A model generated the notes under the pieces. It did not search any database. It saw only the letters and a program-made list of their open reading frames with translations, and was not told where the DNA came from. The translations under genes and the position numbers were made by a program. 11,612 nt of DNA from Collinsella sp. (GTDB lineage Bacteria; Actinomycetota; Coriobacteriia; Coriobacteriales; Coriobacteriaceae): assembly GCA_022728415.1 (NCBI GenBank), contig JAIJJM010000031.1:1-11612 (forward strand), given 5' to 3'. Shown piece after piece: positions 1 to 5,930 of the stretch. The first letter of the stretch is position 1. Each line of letters begins with the position of its first letter.

Positions 1-379
1 TGGCCGCCATGTTCATGCCGGGGATGATGCCGCACAGGTTGAACACGAAGATCGTGAAGAACAACGTCGAAATCATCGGCACGTAGCGCTTGCCGCGCAG
101 CTCGCCCATGACCTGATATACGACGCTGTCGCGCACGAAGTCGATGCCCATCTCGACCACGCCTTGCCAGCGGCCGGGGATGAGCTTGGCGCGCTTCGCC
201 GTGATACCGAGCACCACGAGAAGCACCACGGTCGCCACGATGCGGATCAATATGATGCGATTGATCGCGAAGGGGGTTCCCTGGAACAGGATCTCGGGAG
301 GAAGAAAATCATTGACCGTTGGCAGTTCGGGACCGCTGTCGGCCGCCAATAGTGCGCCCGTACCGACCGCATCTACCAT
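1..379 (-). CDS. atpB: F0F1 ATP synthase subunit a, N-terminal part (partial)
   Basis: Subunit a of the membrane F0 sector, which forms the proton half-channels against the c-ring. The first 126 codons are present and the gene runs off the left edge. The start ATG (377-379) has a strong ribosome site, AGGAGG, 7 bases upstream. Visible: a polar N-terminus (MVDAVGTGALLAAD...), a first membrane helix at about residues 41-60, the stretch RGKRYVPMISTLFF at about 95-108, and a second helix beginning FTIFVFNLCGIIPG at about 108-121, all typical of bacterial subunit a. The essential arginine helix lies beyond the window. It is probably the first gene of the atp operon, reading out of the window. No standalone atpI-like gene is seen upstream. 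Confidence 0.9.
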   Translation of the reverse strand, partial: MVDAVGTGALLAADSGPELPTVNDFLPPEILFQGTPFAINRIILIRIVATVVLLVVLGITAKRAKLIPGRWQGVVEMGIDFVRDSVVYQVMGELRGKRYVPMISTLFFTIFVFNLCGIIPGMNMAA

Positions 380-908
380 ATCGCGCCTCCTGCTCTCATT
401 ATCAGCTGTCAGTTTAGCCCAACGGTTGAGGCGAATGTGACGTTTGGATATCGTCCGTCCAGCCGTTATCGAAGCTGCCCGGGCATAAGACCGACCAACC
501 GGAGTTCCTGCCCAGACATTCCGCTCCGAATGACTAAGTGATTATCCTATGACCACCTTTGACAACACGCAACACGCCTTATTTTTCAAGGGCTGTACGG
601 CGTTTCTTCGCCAGATGTGTGAGCGTTAACATATTGGTCATTGTCTCATTATCTGGACGGTTTTTTAAACACTGCTCATAAGGCATGGACAAAAGAGGCG
701 GTATTCCACCTATTGAGCACGGCGATGGCCCTCTTTTGTACGCCATGTGGACACCAAACCGTGCTAATGCAACAAATCTCGAATCTCCGCCCAATTACAG
801 CGGGATTCCGAGGTCATCTGCGCCCTCCAGATCCGAAAGACCATCAACGGGAGCCGACCGGAATGGTCCCAGACCCCCGTCAAACGACCGCAGCGCAGGC
901 GAGAACCA
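380..908. other. Intergenic region between metA and atpB
   Basis: This 529-bp stretch has no convincing gene. The only longer minus-strand frame (579-794) has no ribosome site and no recognisable features. It must hold the end of the metA transcript and the atp operon promoter, but I see no good -35/-10 pair; a GATAAT hexamer on the minus strand near 648-653 is the best -10 candidate and its -35 is poor. A perfect 10-bp inverted repeat, ACAAAAGAGG / CCTCTTTTGT, sits at 689-698 and 730-739 with 31 bases between; it could fold as an RNA stem and is a candidate metA terminator or small RNA. Confidence 0.4.
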
Positions 909-1943
909 TCATTCGCCACGCATCACGCCGTAGTCGTCATGGACGAACGGTGAGAAATCGTCCTTGCGCGGACCGGCGGGCGCGTGGCGGAAACGATCGA
1001 TGCCAAGCCGGCGCTCCGCCCGCAATCCGGGCACTTCGGTGAGATCGTACGGCGTGGTCTGATACACCCAGTTCAGCCAATTGCGCCACAGCAGATTCGC
1101 GTGCGATCGCCATGCGAACAACGGCTCAAGGTGCGGATCGTCATGCGGGAAGTAGTTGTGCGGGAACGGGACGTTGCTCATCCCCTTCGCCATGTCGCGC
1201 TCGTACTCCTCCTGGAGCGTCGTCTTGCCGTACTCCCAATGGCCGAGAGCGAACACTTCGGAGAAATCGCGAGTGGCGATCAGTCCAGGCCCGGACTGCG
1301 GACCCCAAGTGAGCACTTGCAAGTCGGGATTCGCCGCCACGTCGGCCTCGTTCACACCCGCCAGACGGGAGTGCGGCTGCAGCGCGATCTCGTCGAAACC
1401 ATTGGTCAGGAAGCAGTACTCGTCCTGCAGGTACTGCGGGAACACCCCGAATATCTTCTCCGGCAGGTCGACCTTGCGCACGCCATACCGGTAGTTGAGC
1501 GCCCCCATCGCGCCCCAGCACAGGTACATAGTGGAGAACACATGGGTGCTCGCCCAGTCGAGAATCGACTTGAACTCGTCCCAGTAATCGACCTGGTCGA
1601 ACGGCAGGTGCTCGACCGGGGCTCCGGTGACGACGAAACCGTCATAGTAGTTGTCGCGGAAGGCATCCAGCGTCTCATAGAACTTGACCAGATGATCGTG
1701 ACTGACATGGGTCGGTTCATGGGTGGATGTCTTCATGAAGTCGATTTCGACCTGCAGCGGCGATTTGGAGATCAGGCGCAGCAGCTGCGTCTCGGTTTCG
1801 ACCTTCTTGGGCATCAGATTCAGGATCACCAATTTGAGCGGTCGCACACGCTGGCGCTCCGCCTCGGGCTTCTCCAGGGCGAAGATGCGTTCCGAGTCGA
1901 GGATGGCACGCGCGGGCAGGCCGCTTGGGATCTTGATAGGCAT
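909..1943 (-). CDS. metA: Homoserine O-acyltransferase (probably acetyl-CoA specific)
   Basis: MetA acylates the hydroxyl of L-homoserine, committing it to methionine synthesis in the cytoplasm. The 344-aa product aligns with E. coli MetA by eye almost without gaps up to residue 160. It shows RPLKLVILNLMPKK (34-47), the nucleophile Cys142 in YLCWGAMGALN, and the pair His235/Glu237 in GHWEYGK. The C-terminal NYFPHDDP and WRSHANLLWRNWLNWVYQ(T)TPYDL blocks are family signatures. The residue equal to E. coli Gly111 is Glu here (TGAPVE, 106-111). From published work on the family, Glu at this place goes with acetyl-CoA and Gly with succinyl-CoA, so homoserine O-acetyltransferase is likely. The protein is about 35 residues longer than E. 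coli MetA at its C-terminus. No clear ribosome site precedes the ATG; CATAAT seven to twelve bases before it suggests a leaderless or short-leader message. Confidence 0.95.
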   Translation of the reverse strand: MPIKIPSGLPARAILDSERIFALEKPEAERQRVRPLKLVILNLMPKKVETETQLLRLISKSPLQVEIDFMKTSTHEPTHVSHDHLVKFYETLDAFRDNYYDGFVVTGAPVEHLPFDQVDYWDEFKSILDWASTHVFSTMYLCWGAMGALNYRYGVRKVDLPEKIFGVFPQYLQDEYCFLTNGFDEIALQPHSRLAGVNEADVAANPDLQVLTWGPQSGPGLIATRDFSEVFALGHWEYGKTTLQEEYERDMAKGMSNVPFPHNYFPHDDPHLEPLFAWRSHANLLWRNWLNWVYQTTPYDLTEVPGLRAERRLGIDRFRHAPAGPRKDDFSPFVHDDYGVMRGE

Positions 1944-2056
1944 GTTCTTATTATGGCAATGGTCGGGATATTGATACGCCGTCAGGTTATCGCCATGAGT
2001 TATGACCGGTTATCAATCCCGGCATTTCACTCAGCGCAAAAATCCGACACGCCGAT

Positions 2057-2085
2057 TTGACAATCTCGCATTCTCCCCTATCTTA
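2057..2085 (+). promoter_or_regulatory. Promoter of the initiator tRNA gene
   Basis: A perfect -35 TTGACA (2057-2062) is followed after 16 bases by TATCTT (2079-2084), about 27 bases before the tRNA. The -10 overlaps a 13-bp palindrome CTATCTTAGATAG (2078-2090). A second small hairpin, GCTGTTT/AAACAGC (2092-2107), lies in the tRNA 5' leader directly before the mature end. Consensus elements and position support the call; the -10 is only a 4/6 match. Confidence 0.6.
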
Positions 2086-2110
2086 GATAGAGCTGTTTGA
2101 AAACAGCCGT

Positions 2111-2187
2111 CGCGGGGTGGAGCAGCTCGGTAGCTCGCTGGGCTCATAACCCAGAGGTCCATGGTTCAAATCCATGCCCCGCTACCA
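2111..2187 (+). tRNA. Initiator tRNA-Met (CAT anticodon)
   Basis: This is a 77-nt cloverleaf with an encoded CCA end (2185-2187). Initiator marks are clear: position 1 (C) does not pair with position 72 (T), and the anticodon stem ends in three G:C pairs (CTGGG - CTCATAA - CCCAG). The acceptor stem pairs positions 2-7 perfectly. The T-stem is CATGG/CCATG. It delivers formyl-methionine to start codons. The gene is also the integration target of the mobile elements to its right: its 3' 49 bp (2139-2187) recur at 8722-8770. After integration its 3' half is probably element-derived, so the present gene is a host/element hybrid that has kept full pairing. Confidence 0.95.
2139..2187 (+). repeat. 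attL of element A (tRNA 3' end)
   Basis: Forty-nine bases from the anticodon stem to the CCA match 8722-8770 with two differences. The first 23 bases (2139-2161, anticodon stem-loop and variable loop) are identical, which places the crossover there, as usual for tyrosine integrases that use tRNA genes. The two differences (2162/8745 and 2174/8757) are partners in the T-stem. Element A occupies the DNA between the two copies. Confidence 0.85.
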
Positions 2188-2190
2188 ACG

Positions 2191-2227
2191 AAAACCTAGG
2201 AATCATGCGGTTCCTAGGTTTTTATTT
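2191..2227 (+). terminator. Intrinsic terminator after the tRNA
   Basis: The 12-bp stem AAAACCTAGGAA (2191-2202) pairs perfectly with TTCCTAGGTTTT (2211-2222) across an 8-base loop and runs into a T-rich tail. It ends the tRNA transcript. Because it lies right of the crossover it should have come in with element A. Its CTAGGAA/TTCCTAG centre resembles the hairpin at 9685-9714 beside the third att copy. Confidence 0.8.
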
Positions 2228-2255
2228 CCTTCTGTCCTGCATACAAGCACAGATG

Positions 2256-2274
2256 TGGACAAATTCTGGACAAA
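2256..2274 (+). repeat. Left arm-type integrase sites
   Basis: Two tandem copies of a TGGACAAA-like unit form TGGACAAATTCTGGACAA at 2256-2273. The same 18 bases recur at 8601-8618 near the other end of the element, in the same orientation. Repeats shared by both ends near the att core, with no coding role, are the expected look of arm-type sites bound by the N-terminal domain of a tyrosine integrase. Confidence 0.65.
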
Positions 2275-2277
2275 CTA

Positions 2278-3384
2278 TCATTTACCTTTGCTCTTCTTCT
2301 CACTATCCGCACGCAACTTTTCATACCGCCTTCGCTCTGCCTTTGTAGGACTCGCTAGTCTATTCGGTAAATCATTTACCGCAAGAATTGGCTCGACGTA
2401 CAGCGAATATTTGTAAGGCCGCCCGTTTAGTCCAAGCACTGTCTCGCATTCCTCCTCAAGTTGCGGCGGTATAGTTACGCCGTCTTCAAGAAGCAGGTGG
2501 CGGATCCCGTATAGATTCGTAACATTTGACTCCAAATAGTCGAAAACGCTGGAATAGATTTTCGCCGGACTGATGCCGTATTCGTCCTCTTCTGTCGGCA
2601 ACGAATACTTGAAGGAGTTCTCTACAATCTCTTTTACCGTGTCCAAACTTTTTTCCAGTTCGAGAATTCTATTCTGCTGGAATTCGCCCGTGGCTTTCCC
2701 CGCAACCACGCTTCGGAATTCATCGTCTAAGGGGAAACGGTCCGGCTTGCTCTGGATATACTTCAACAACTCTCGCCCTACAAGCCGAGAAGTCTCCTCA
2801 CCATAAGGACGTCCCCCGTTAACAGCACCCCAATCGATGAATGGGATACTCGTTTCAGTCTTTCGATGAATCCACTTAAGCCCGATCATCGCTCTTGCCG
2901 CTGTCATGAAATCTGGTGCGACGGGTACAAACGTCACCCACTCACTCTCAACTTTGATCACACAGACCCAGCCATTTCGAAGCACATACCAATTTTCATG
3001 CGCCATCACGTCTCTAGCCAATTCGGTGGACACTCGTTCGTTGTCGTTCTTCGCTAATGACCCCTGCACTCTCCTCGGGAAAAGCGTCGCACTTACATTC
3101 AGGTCGTCAACGAACCGTTCAAAGTCGTCCGGTCTTTCGAAATCCAGAACACCCCTGCGCAAGTACCAAAGTCGTTTGTATCTTTTCAGCTCCGGCAACG
3201 GTATGTCTACGTTCATAAGAATCCGAAGCACATCATCACCAGTGAGCTTTGACCGCCCCGCGAAGATGCTCTTGGTCCTATCTTTGCTGAACCCAAGTTG
3301 CTTGCCCACATCTTGTAGCTGCATATGCTCTGCTCTCGCATAATTCCTCAGCGAATCCACCAATATTTTGCTATCAATTCCCAT
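2278..3384 (-). CDS. Protein of unknown function with possible N-terminal HTH
   Basis: A 368-aa protein I cannot assign to a named family. The start ATG at 3384 follows GAGG at a good distance. Residues about 20-50 (MQLQDVGKQLGFSKDRTKSIFAGRSKLTGDDVLRIL) look like a helix-turn-helix, so DNA binding is likely. The middle (about 115-215) is mixed and aromatic, with WYVLRNGWVCVIKVESEW and SIPFIDWGAVNGGRPYGEET. Residues about 235-265 could form a short coiled coil (ILELEKSLDTVKEIVENSF), and the tail is very basic (KAERRRYEKLRADSEKKSKGK region). No signal peptide or membrane helix. It faces away from the replication/transfer module across a shared 161-bp control region. Candidate roles are element regulator (a Kor-like repressor) or accessory replication protein; both are guesses from position. 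Confidence 0.7.
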   Translation of the reverse strand: MGIDSKILVDSLRNYARAEHMQLQDVGKQLGFSKDRTKSIFAGRSKLTGDDVLRILMNVDIPLPELKRYKRLWYLRRGVLDFERPDDFERFVDDLNVSATLFPRRVQGSLAKNDNERVSTELARDVMAHENWYVLRNGWVCVIKVESEWVTFVPVAPDFMTAARAMIGLKWIHRKTETSIPFIDWGAVNGGRPYGEETSRLVGRELLKYIQSKPDRFPLDDEFRSVVAGKATGEFQQNRILELEKSLDTVKEIVENSFKYSLPTEEDEYGISPAKIYSSVFDYLESNVTNLYGIRHLLLEDGVTIPPQLEEECETVLGLNGRPYKYSLYVEPILAVNDLPNRLASPTKAERRRYEKLRADSEKKSKGK

Positions 3385-3545
3385 GCTTACCTCAGCCCTA
3401 ATTGTTTTTTCTAATTTCGTTATCCCAATAATATCAATCCCTCACGCCACTTTAAGTGTAATTTCTGCACCTGAAATTCATCAAACCAGAATGGACGCGT
3501 TTACATGGAATTACCAACGAACACAAACGAATGGAGGTGATCAAA
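3385..3545. promoter_or_regulatory. Divergent control region between the two gene modules of element A
   Basis: This AT-rich 161 bp must hold promoters for the leftward 368-aa gene and the rightward module. On the minus strand TTGATA is followed after 17 bases by TTAGAA, about 20 bases before the GAGG site. A perfect palindrome CACTTTAAGTG (3448-3458) and an inverted repeat AATTTC/GAAATT (3460-3465, 3473-3478) lie in the centre and are candidate operators, perhaps for the 368-aa protein. No strong rightward promoter is visible. Confidence 0.45.
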
Positions 3546-3731
3546 ATGGCAACCACCACAGAACCGATTTTGCACGTAGAAATCGTGCAGGGTGTGAGCA
3601 AGGCAGGCAGGCCGTACGAGTGTCTCGAAGTTCTTCTTGGAGATGACTCCGTTGGCCGTCTCTTCCCGACTCCGCTCGAAATGCGCTCCATCAAAGCCGC
3701 TCTGCAAGATAAGTCAAACATGACGTTCTGA
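3546..3731 (+). CDS. Small conserved-looking protein of element A (61 aa)
   Basis: Unknown function. An upstream ATG at 3531 is in frame but lies inside the ribosome site: GGAGGTGATC (3533-3542) sits 3 bases before the ATG at 3546, and GGAGGTGAT is close to the full anti-16S complement, so 3546 is the better start. The product is acidic to neutral, with HVEIVQGVSKAGRPYECLEVLLGD reading as beta-strand/turn/beta-strand and a short helix PLEMRSIKAALQ near the end. The strong ribosome site argues that it is expressed, possibly at high level. It opens the plus-strand module and is separated from the next gene by a strong hairpin (3755-3784). Confidence 0.7.
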   Translation: MATTTEPILHVEIVQGVSKAGRPYECLEVLLGDDSVGRLFPTPLEMRSIKAALQDKSNMTF

Positions 3732-3754
3732 TCTCTGCTCAATGGCTGCCCCAG

Positions 3755-3784
3755 GGTGCCGGAGCGAATCACCGCTCCGGCACC
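3755..3784 (+). terminator. Strong GC hairpin after the small gene (terminator or attenuator)
   Basis: GGTGCCGGAGCG (3755-3766) pairs perfectly with CGCTCCGGCACC (3773-3784) over a 6-base loop AATCAC. No T-run follows, so it is either a U-poor actinobacterial terminator, an attenuator that lowers readthrough from the small gene into the transfer genes, an mRNA stabiliser, or an origin hairpin such as a single-strand origin. The sequence does not decide between these. Confidence 0.55.
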
Positions 3785-3834
3785 TCCATCACACATCGTT
3801 CTCCCATTTACCGTATTTAGTCCAAGGAGCAAAA

Positions 3835-4230
3835 ATGGACTTCATCACTAGAGTGCAAATGTTCGCGCAAGACCACTTCACTGCCATCGCAGTCATTCTT
3901 TTCCTCCTCCTCGCTGTGTGCGCGTTCTTCATTGCGCGCCACAACAGTTGTGCAACCCGCAAGCATGATGCGCTGTGCACAAAACCGCTCAGCCTGTCGC
4001 CAAATGACGAGAAGACCGTGAAAGTGAGATACGCGAGAAAACCCAAGCGCGTGATCTTCCTAATACCCGCCGCACTCACCACAGACGAGGACGTGAACGC
4101 GTGGGCAGATGCAGTTGCTCCGCGTCTCGGCCATGCATTCCAAGCAGTGAGCGTAGAGATAATCCCGCAAGGACTGTTCTCAAAAGCAAAATACAAGGTC
4201 ACATTCGCCCGATTAGAGGAGCTTCGATGA
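3835..4230 (+). CDS. Single-pass membrane protein, likely partner of the transfer ATPase
   Basis: A 131-aa protein starting at ATG 3835 behind AAGGAGC (3824-3830). Residues about 15-34 (FTAIAVILFLLLAVCAFFIA) form one membrane helix; the short N-terminus precedes it and about 95 residues follow. The soluble part contains basic stretches (VRYARKPKRV, 65-73), a PAALTTDEDVNAWADAVAPRLG segment and SKAKYKVTFARLEELR at the end. Its stop overlaps the start of the next gene (ATGA at 4227-4230), so the two are translationally coupled. A small membrane protein coupled to an FtsK-like ATPase fits a role at the conjugative DNA pore, but I do not recognise a named family. Confidence 0.75.
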   Translation: MDFITRVQMFAQDHFTAIAVILFLLLAVCAFFIARHNSCATRKHDALCTKPLSLSPNDEKTVKVRYARKPKRVIFLIPAALTTDEDVNAWADAVAPRLGHAFQAVSVEIIPQGLFSKAKYKVTFARLEELR

Positions 4231-4988
4231 ACATCTTCAGACATAGTCAGGAACTGCTGCCAGACCGCTATTCTCTCGGCTTCGACATCGCCAATCCAAA
4301 GAGGGCAGTCACAATCCCTCGATCCGCACATCTTGCCGTCATCGGAGAGTCCAACAGCGGTAAAGGTAGCGTCATCGCCAACGTCATCTCTCAGGAGGTG
4401 GCATTCGGCGGCGAAGTCTGGTTCATCGATTTGAAAGCGGGAATGGAGGCGGAGAACTACTGCAACATACTGACTCGCAGAGCTTACACTCTCGAAGAAG
4501 CGCATGATCTGCTCACCGACTTCAACTCGAACGTGGACGCGCTTGCCGCTGAATGGCGTGGTAAGACGCGCTCACTCACAGACGATCAGACATGCCACCG
4601 GCTGCTTGTTATCGATGAAGCAGCGGATATGGTTCGATCAGGGCCGAATAAGAAGCTGTCTGATTCATGTATTGAGCTGGTGCGTTCGATCCTCTCACGT
4701 TCCAGAGCACTCAACGGTACGGTTGTGGTTGCCACTCAGAACCCACGCATAGGCACCAGCTTGCCATACAGAAGCTTGTTGCTGACCACCTTAGCGCTGC
4801 GTCTGAACTCGAGGAGCGAGGCCGTTATGGCACTTGGCGAAGATGCCGTGAAGCGTGGGGCCCGCCCATGGCAGATACCATTCTCTCGACCTGGCGATGG
4901 CTACTTATGGGACACCGAAACCAATCAGACGATCTATCTTCATGTTCCATTCATCAGTGATGAGGAACTACATCAGCTGCATCGGTGA
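4227..4988 (+). CDS. FtsK/SpoIIIE-like DNA translocase (transfer protein)
   Basis: A 253-aa P-loop ATPase. Walker A is GESNSGKGS (40-48, Lys46), preceded by AHLAVIG; FIDLK at 66-70 matches the strand that follows in FtsK proteins; Walker B is RLLVIDEAAD (125-134); VVVATQNP (166-173) matches the sensor strand. The length is about that of the motor domain alone, without FtsK membrane helices or gamma domain; the upstream membrane protein may supply the anchor. Such single-motor proteins (TraSA/TraB type) move double-stranded DNA between mycelial or paired cells in actinobacterial integrative elements. The start ATG at 4227 overlaps the previous stop, with GAGGAG at 4216-4221. In-frame sequence upstream to 4101 lies in another gene and is not part of the protein. 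Confidence 0.88.
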   Translation: MNIFRHSQELLPDRYSLGFDIANPKRAVTIPRSAHLAVIGESNSGKGSVIANVISQEVAFGGEVWFIDLKAGMEAENYCNILTRRAYTLEEAHDLLTDFNSNVDALAAEWRGKTRSLTDDQTCHRLLVIDEAADMVRSGPNKKLSDSCIELVRSILSRSRALNGTVVVATQNPRIGTSLPYRSLLLTTLALRLNSRSEAVMALGEDAVKRGARPWQIPFSRPGDGYLWDTETNQTIYLHVPFISDEELHQLHR

Positions 4989-5057
4989 CTCGGCTGGCGA
5001 TGGGCGTAGCACCAGCGAAAGCCCAGAACCAGCAGAGCACCGCCACGAAACATGTAT

Positions 5058-5094
5058 GGGGACACTACGACGCCCCCTGTTGAGATGTGAGATG
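5058..5094 (+). other. Putative double-strand origin of rolling-circle replication
   Basis: GGGG (5058-5061) and CCCC (5073-5076) flank a loop ACACTACGACG. The loop contains ACTACGAC, which equals eight of the nine bases of the pMV158 nick site TACTACG/AC. The predicted nick lies between G5069 and A5070. Eleven bases further on, a tandem 7-bp repeat TGAGATG-TGAGATG (5081-5094) could be a Rep binding site. The rep gene starts 10 bases later. The Rep encoded here is of the pMV158 RepB type, so motif and enzyme agree. Confidence 0.7.
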
Positions 5095-5104
5095 AGGGAC
5101 GAAG

Positions 5105-5716
5105 ATGAGTGACGGGAATAACAATCCGAATGAAAGAGGTCGGTATTGGGCTGGCCTGATCTATCCCGGTGACAGCTGCCCGGACAACTGGCAGGAGCTA
5201 ATGCAGCTGTCCAGCTTACAGATTCTGGCGTCTCCACTCCACGATCAGGACATTGCGGATGCCAAGACTGGTGAGCTGAAGAAGCCCCATCGGCACGTTA
5301 TCGCGATGTGGATGAATACCACAACACGCAGAAACGCGCAGCGGTTTTTCGAACAGTTCAGAGGGCCGAAAACTATTATTCGGTTGGAAAGCCCTCGTGG
5401 GATGGCTCGCTACCTCATCCATCTGGATAACCCCGACAAGGCTCAATATGCGTCAGAAGATGTGCTGGCCTTCAATGGTGCAGACTGGGACAAAATAGCC
5501 ATCCCGGTTGATGACAAACAGGAGGCCATGTCCATCACGAATCTCGTCGCCGACAAAGGAATCCGTGGTTATTACGATCTGCTCAAGCTATGTGAACAGG
5601 AACGCCCCGATCTCTTGGAGTTCGCCACTAGACAAACCGTATTTTGCCGAGAGGTGATCTGGAGCTACTGGCATACGAGCAGCGGAAAGCCACGGAAGGA
5701 GGTTGATAATGGCTAA
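5105..5716 (+). CDS. Rolling-circle replication initiator, Rep_2/RepB (pMV158) type
   Basis: A 203-aa HUH endonuclease that nicks the origin and joins to the 5' end by a tyrosine. Seen: SPLHDQD (43-49) with His46 and Asp49, the HUH motif KKPHRHV (59-65) with His62 and His64, and MARYLIHLDNPDKAQY (100-115) with the likely catalytic Tyr103. These line up with pMV158 RepB His39, Asp42, His55, His57 and Tyr99. Length is close to pMV158 RepB (about 210). The C-terminal part (about 135-190) should be the oligomerisation domain. The start ATG follows GAGGG (5094-5098). The end overlaps the next gene by 8 bases. A rolling-circle Rep on an integrated element means the excised circle can replicate, or that Rep provides the transfer relaxase; AICEs work this way. 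Confidence 0.9.
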   Translation: MSDGNNNPNERGRYWAGLIYPGDSCPDNWQELMQLSSLQILASPLHDQDIADAKTGELKKPHRHVIAMWMNTTTRRNAQRFFEQFRGPKTIIRLESPRGMARYLIHLDNPDKAQYASEDVLAFNGADWDKIAIPVDDKQEAMSITNLVADKGIRGYYDLLKLCEQERPDLLEFATRQTVFCREVIWSYWHTSSGKPRKEVDNG

Positions 5717-5930
5717 TTCTCGAAAAGACTTGCAGGAGATGCCGCAATTCCTCGGAGTGTCGGATCTTCAAAGGCTATTTAGTGTTGGACGTTCCAAGGC
5801 CCGCTTGATGATGGATGTCCTGCCGTCTATTCGCGTCGGCAGCAAGGACTATGTCACTGCGACGGCTCTTAACTCATTCATCGAAGAGAATGTCGGGATT
5901 CCAGTCAAATGGCCACGTAGGGACCGTTAA
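5709..5930 (+). CDS. Small HTH protein, probable excisionase
   Basis: A 73-aa basic protein. The start ATG at 5709 sits 6 bases after GGAAGGAGG (5694-5702); an in-frame TTG at 5703 is too close to that site to be used. FLGVSDLQRLFSVGRSKARLMMDVLPSIRVGSKDYVTATALNSFIEEN (14-61) reads as a winged helix of the MerR/excisionase type: a helix-turn-helix followed by a beta hairpin and a C-terminal helix. Overlap with rep by 8 bases shows coupled expression. In AICEs rep-xis-int are neighbours, so this should be the recombination directionality factor pairing with the integrase at 7317-8537. It could also be only a regulator. It ends tail to tail with the DUF2142 gene, with a few bases of overlap. Confidence 0.75.
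   Translation: MANSRKDLQEMPQFLGVSDLQRLFSVGRSKARLMMDVLPSIRVGSKDYVTATALNSFIEENVGIPVKWPRRDR

Noticed and set aside
652..752. TGGAC-containing motifs in the metA-atpB gap resembling the integrase arm sites
   Set aside because: They are single, irregularly spaced and differ in the following bases; there is no att core nearby. Likely chance.
579..794. 71-codon minus-strand frame between metA and atpB
   Set aside because: No ribosome site, no recognisable features, and it spans the inverted repeat at 689-739.
984..2060. Long plus-strand open frame opposite metA (358 codons)
   Set aside because: It is the antisense of metA in a GC-rich gene; metA has full family motifs, and the antisense product looks like no known protein and has no ribosome site.
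3531..3545. Upstream ATG as the start of the 61-aa protein
   Set aside because: It overlaps the strong ribosome site GGAGGTGATC that serves the ATG at 3546.
3789..4505. 238-codon minus-strand open frame
   Set aside because: It lies opposite two well-supported coupled genes (membrane protein and FtsK-like ATPase), and its composition is that of a shadow frame.
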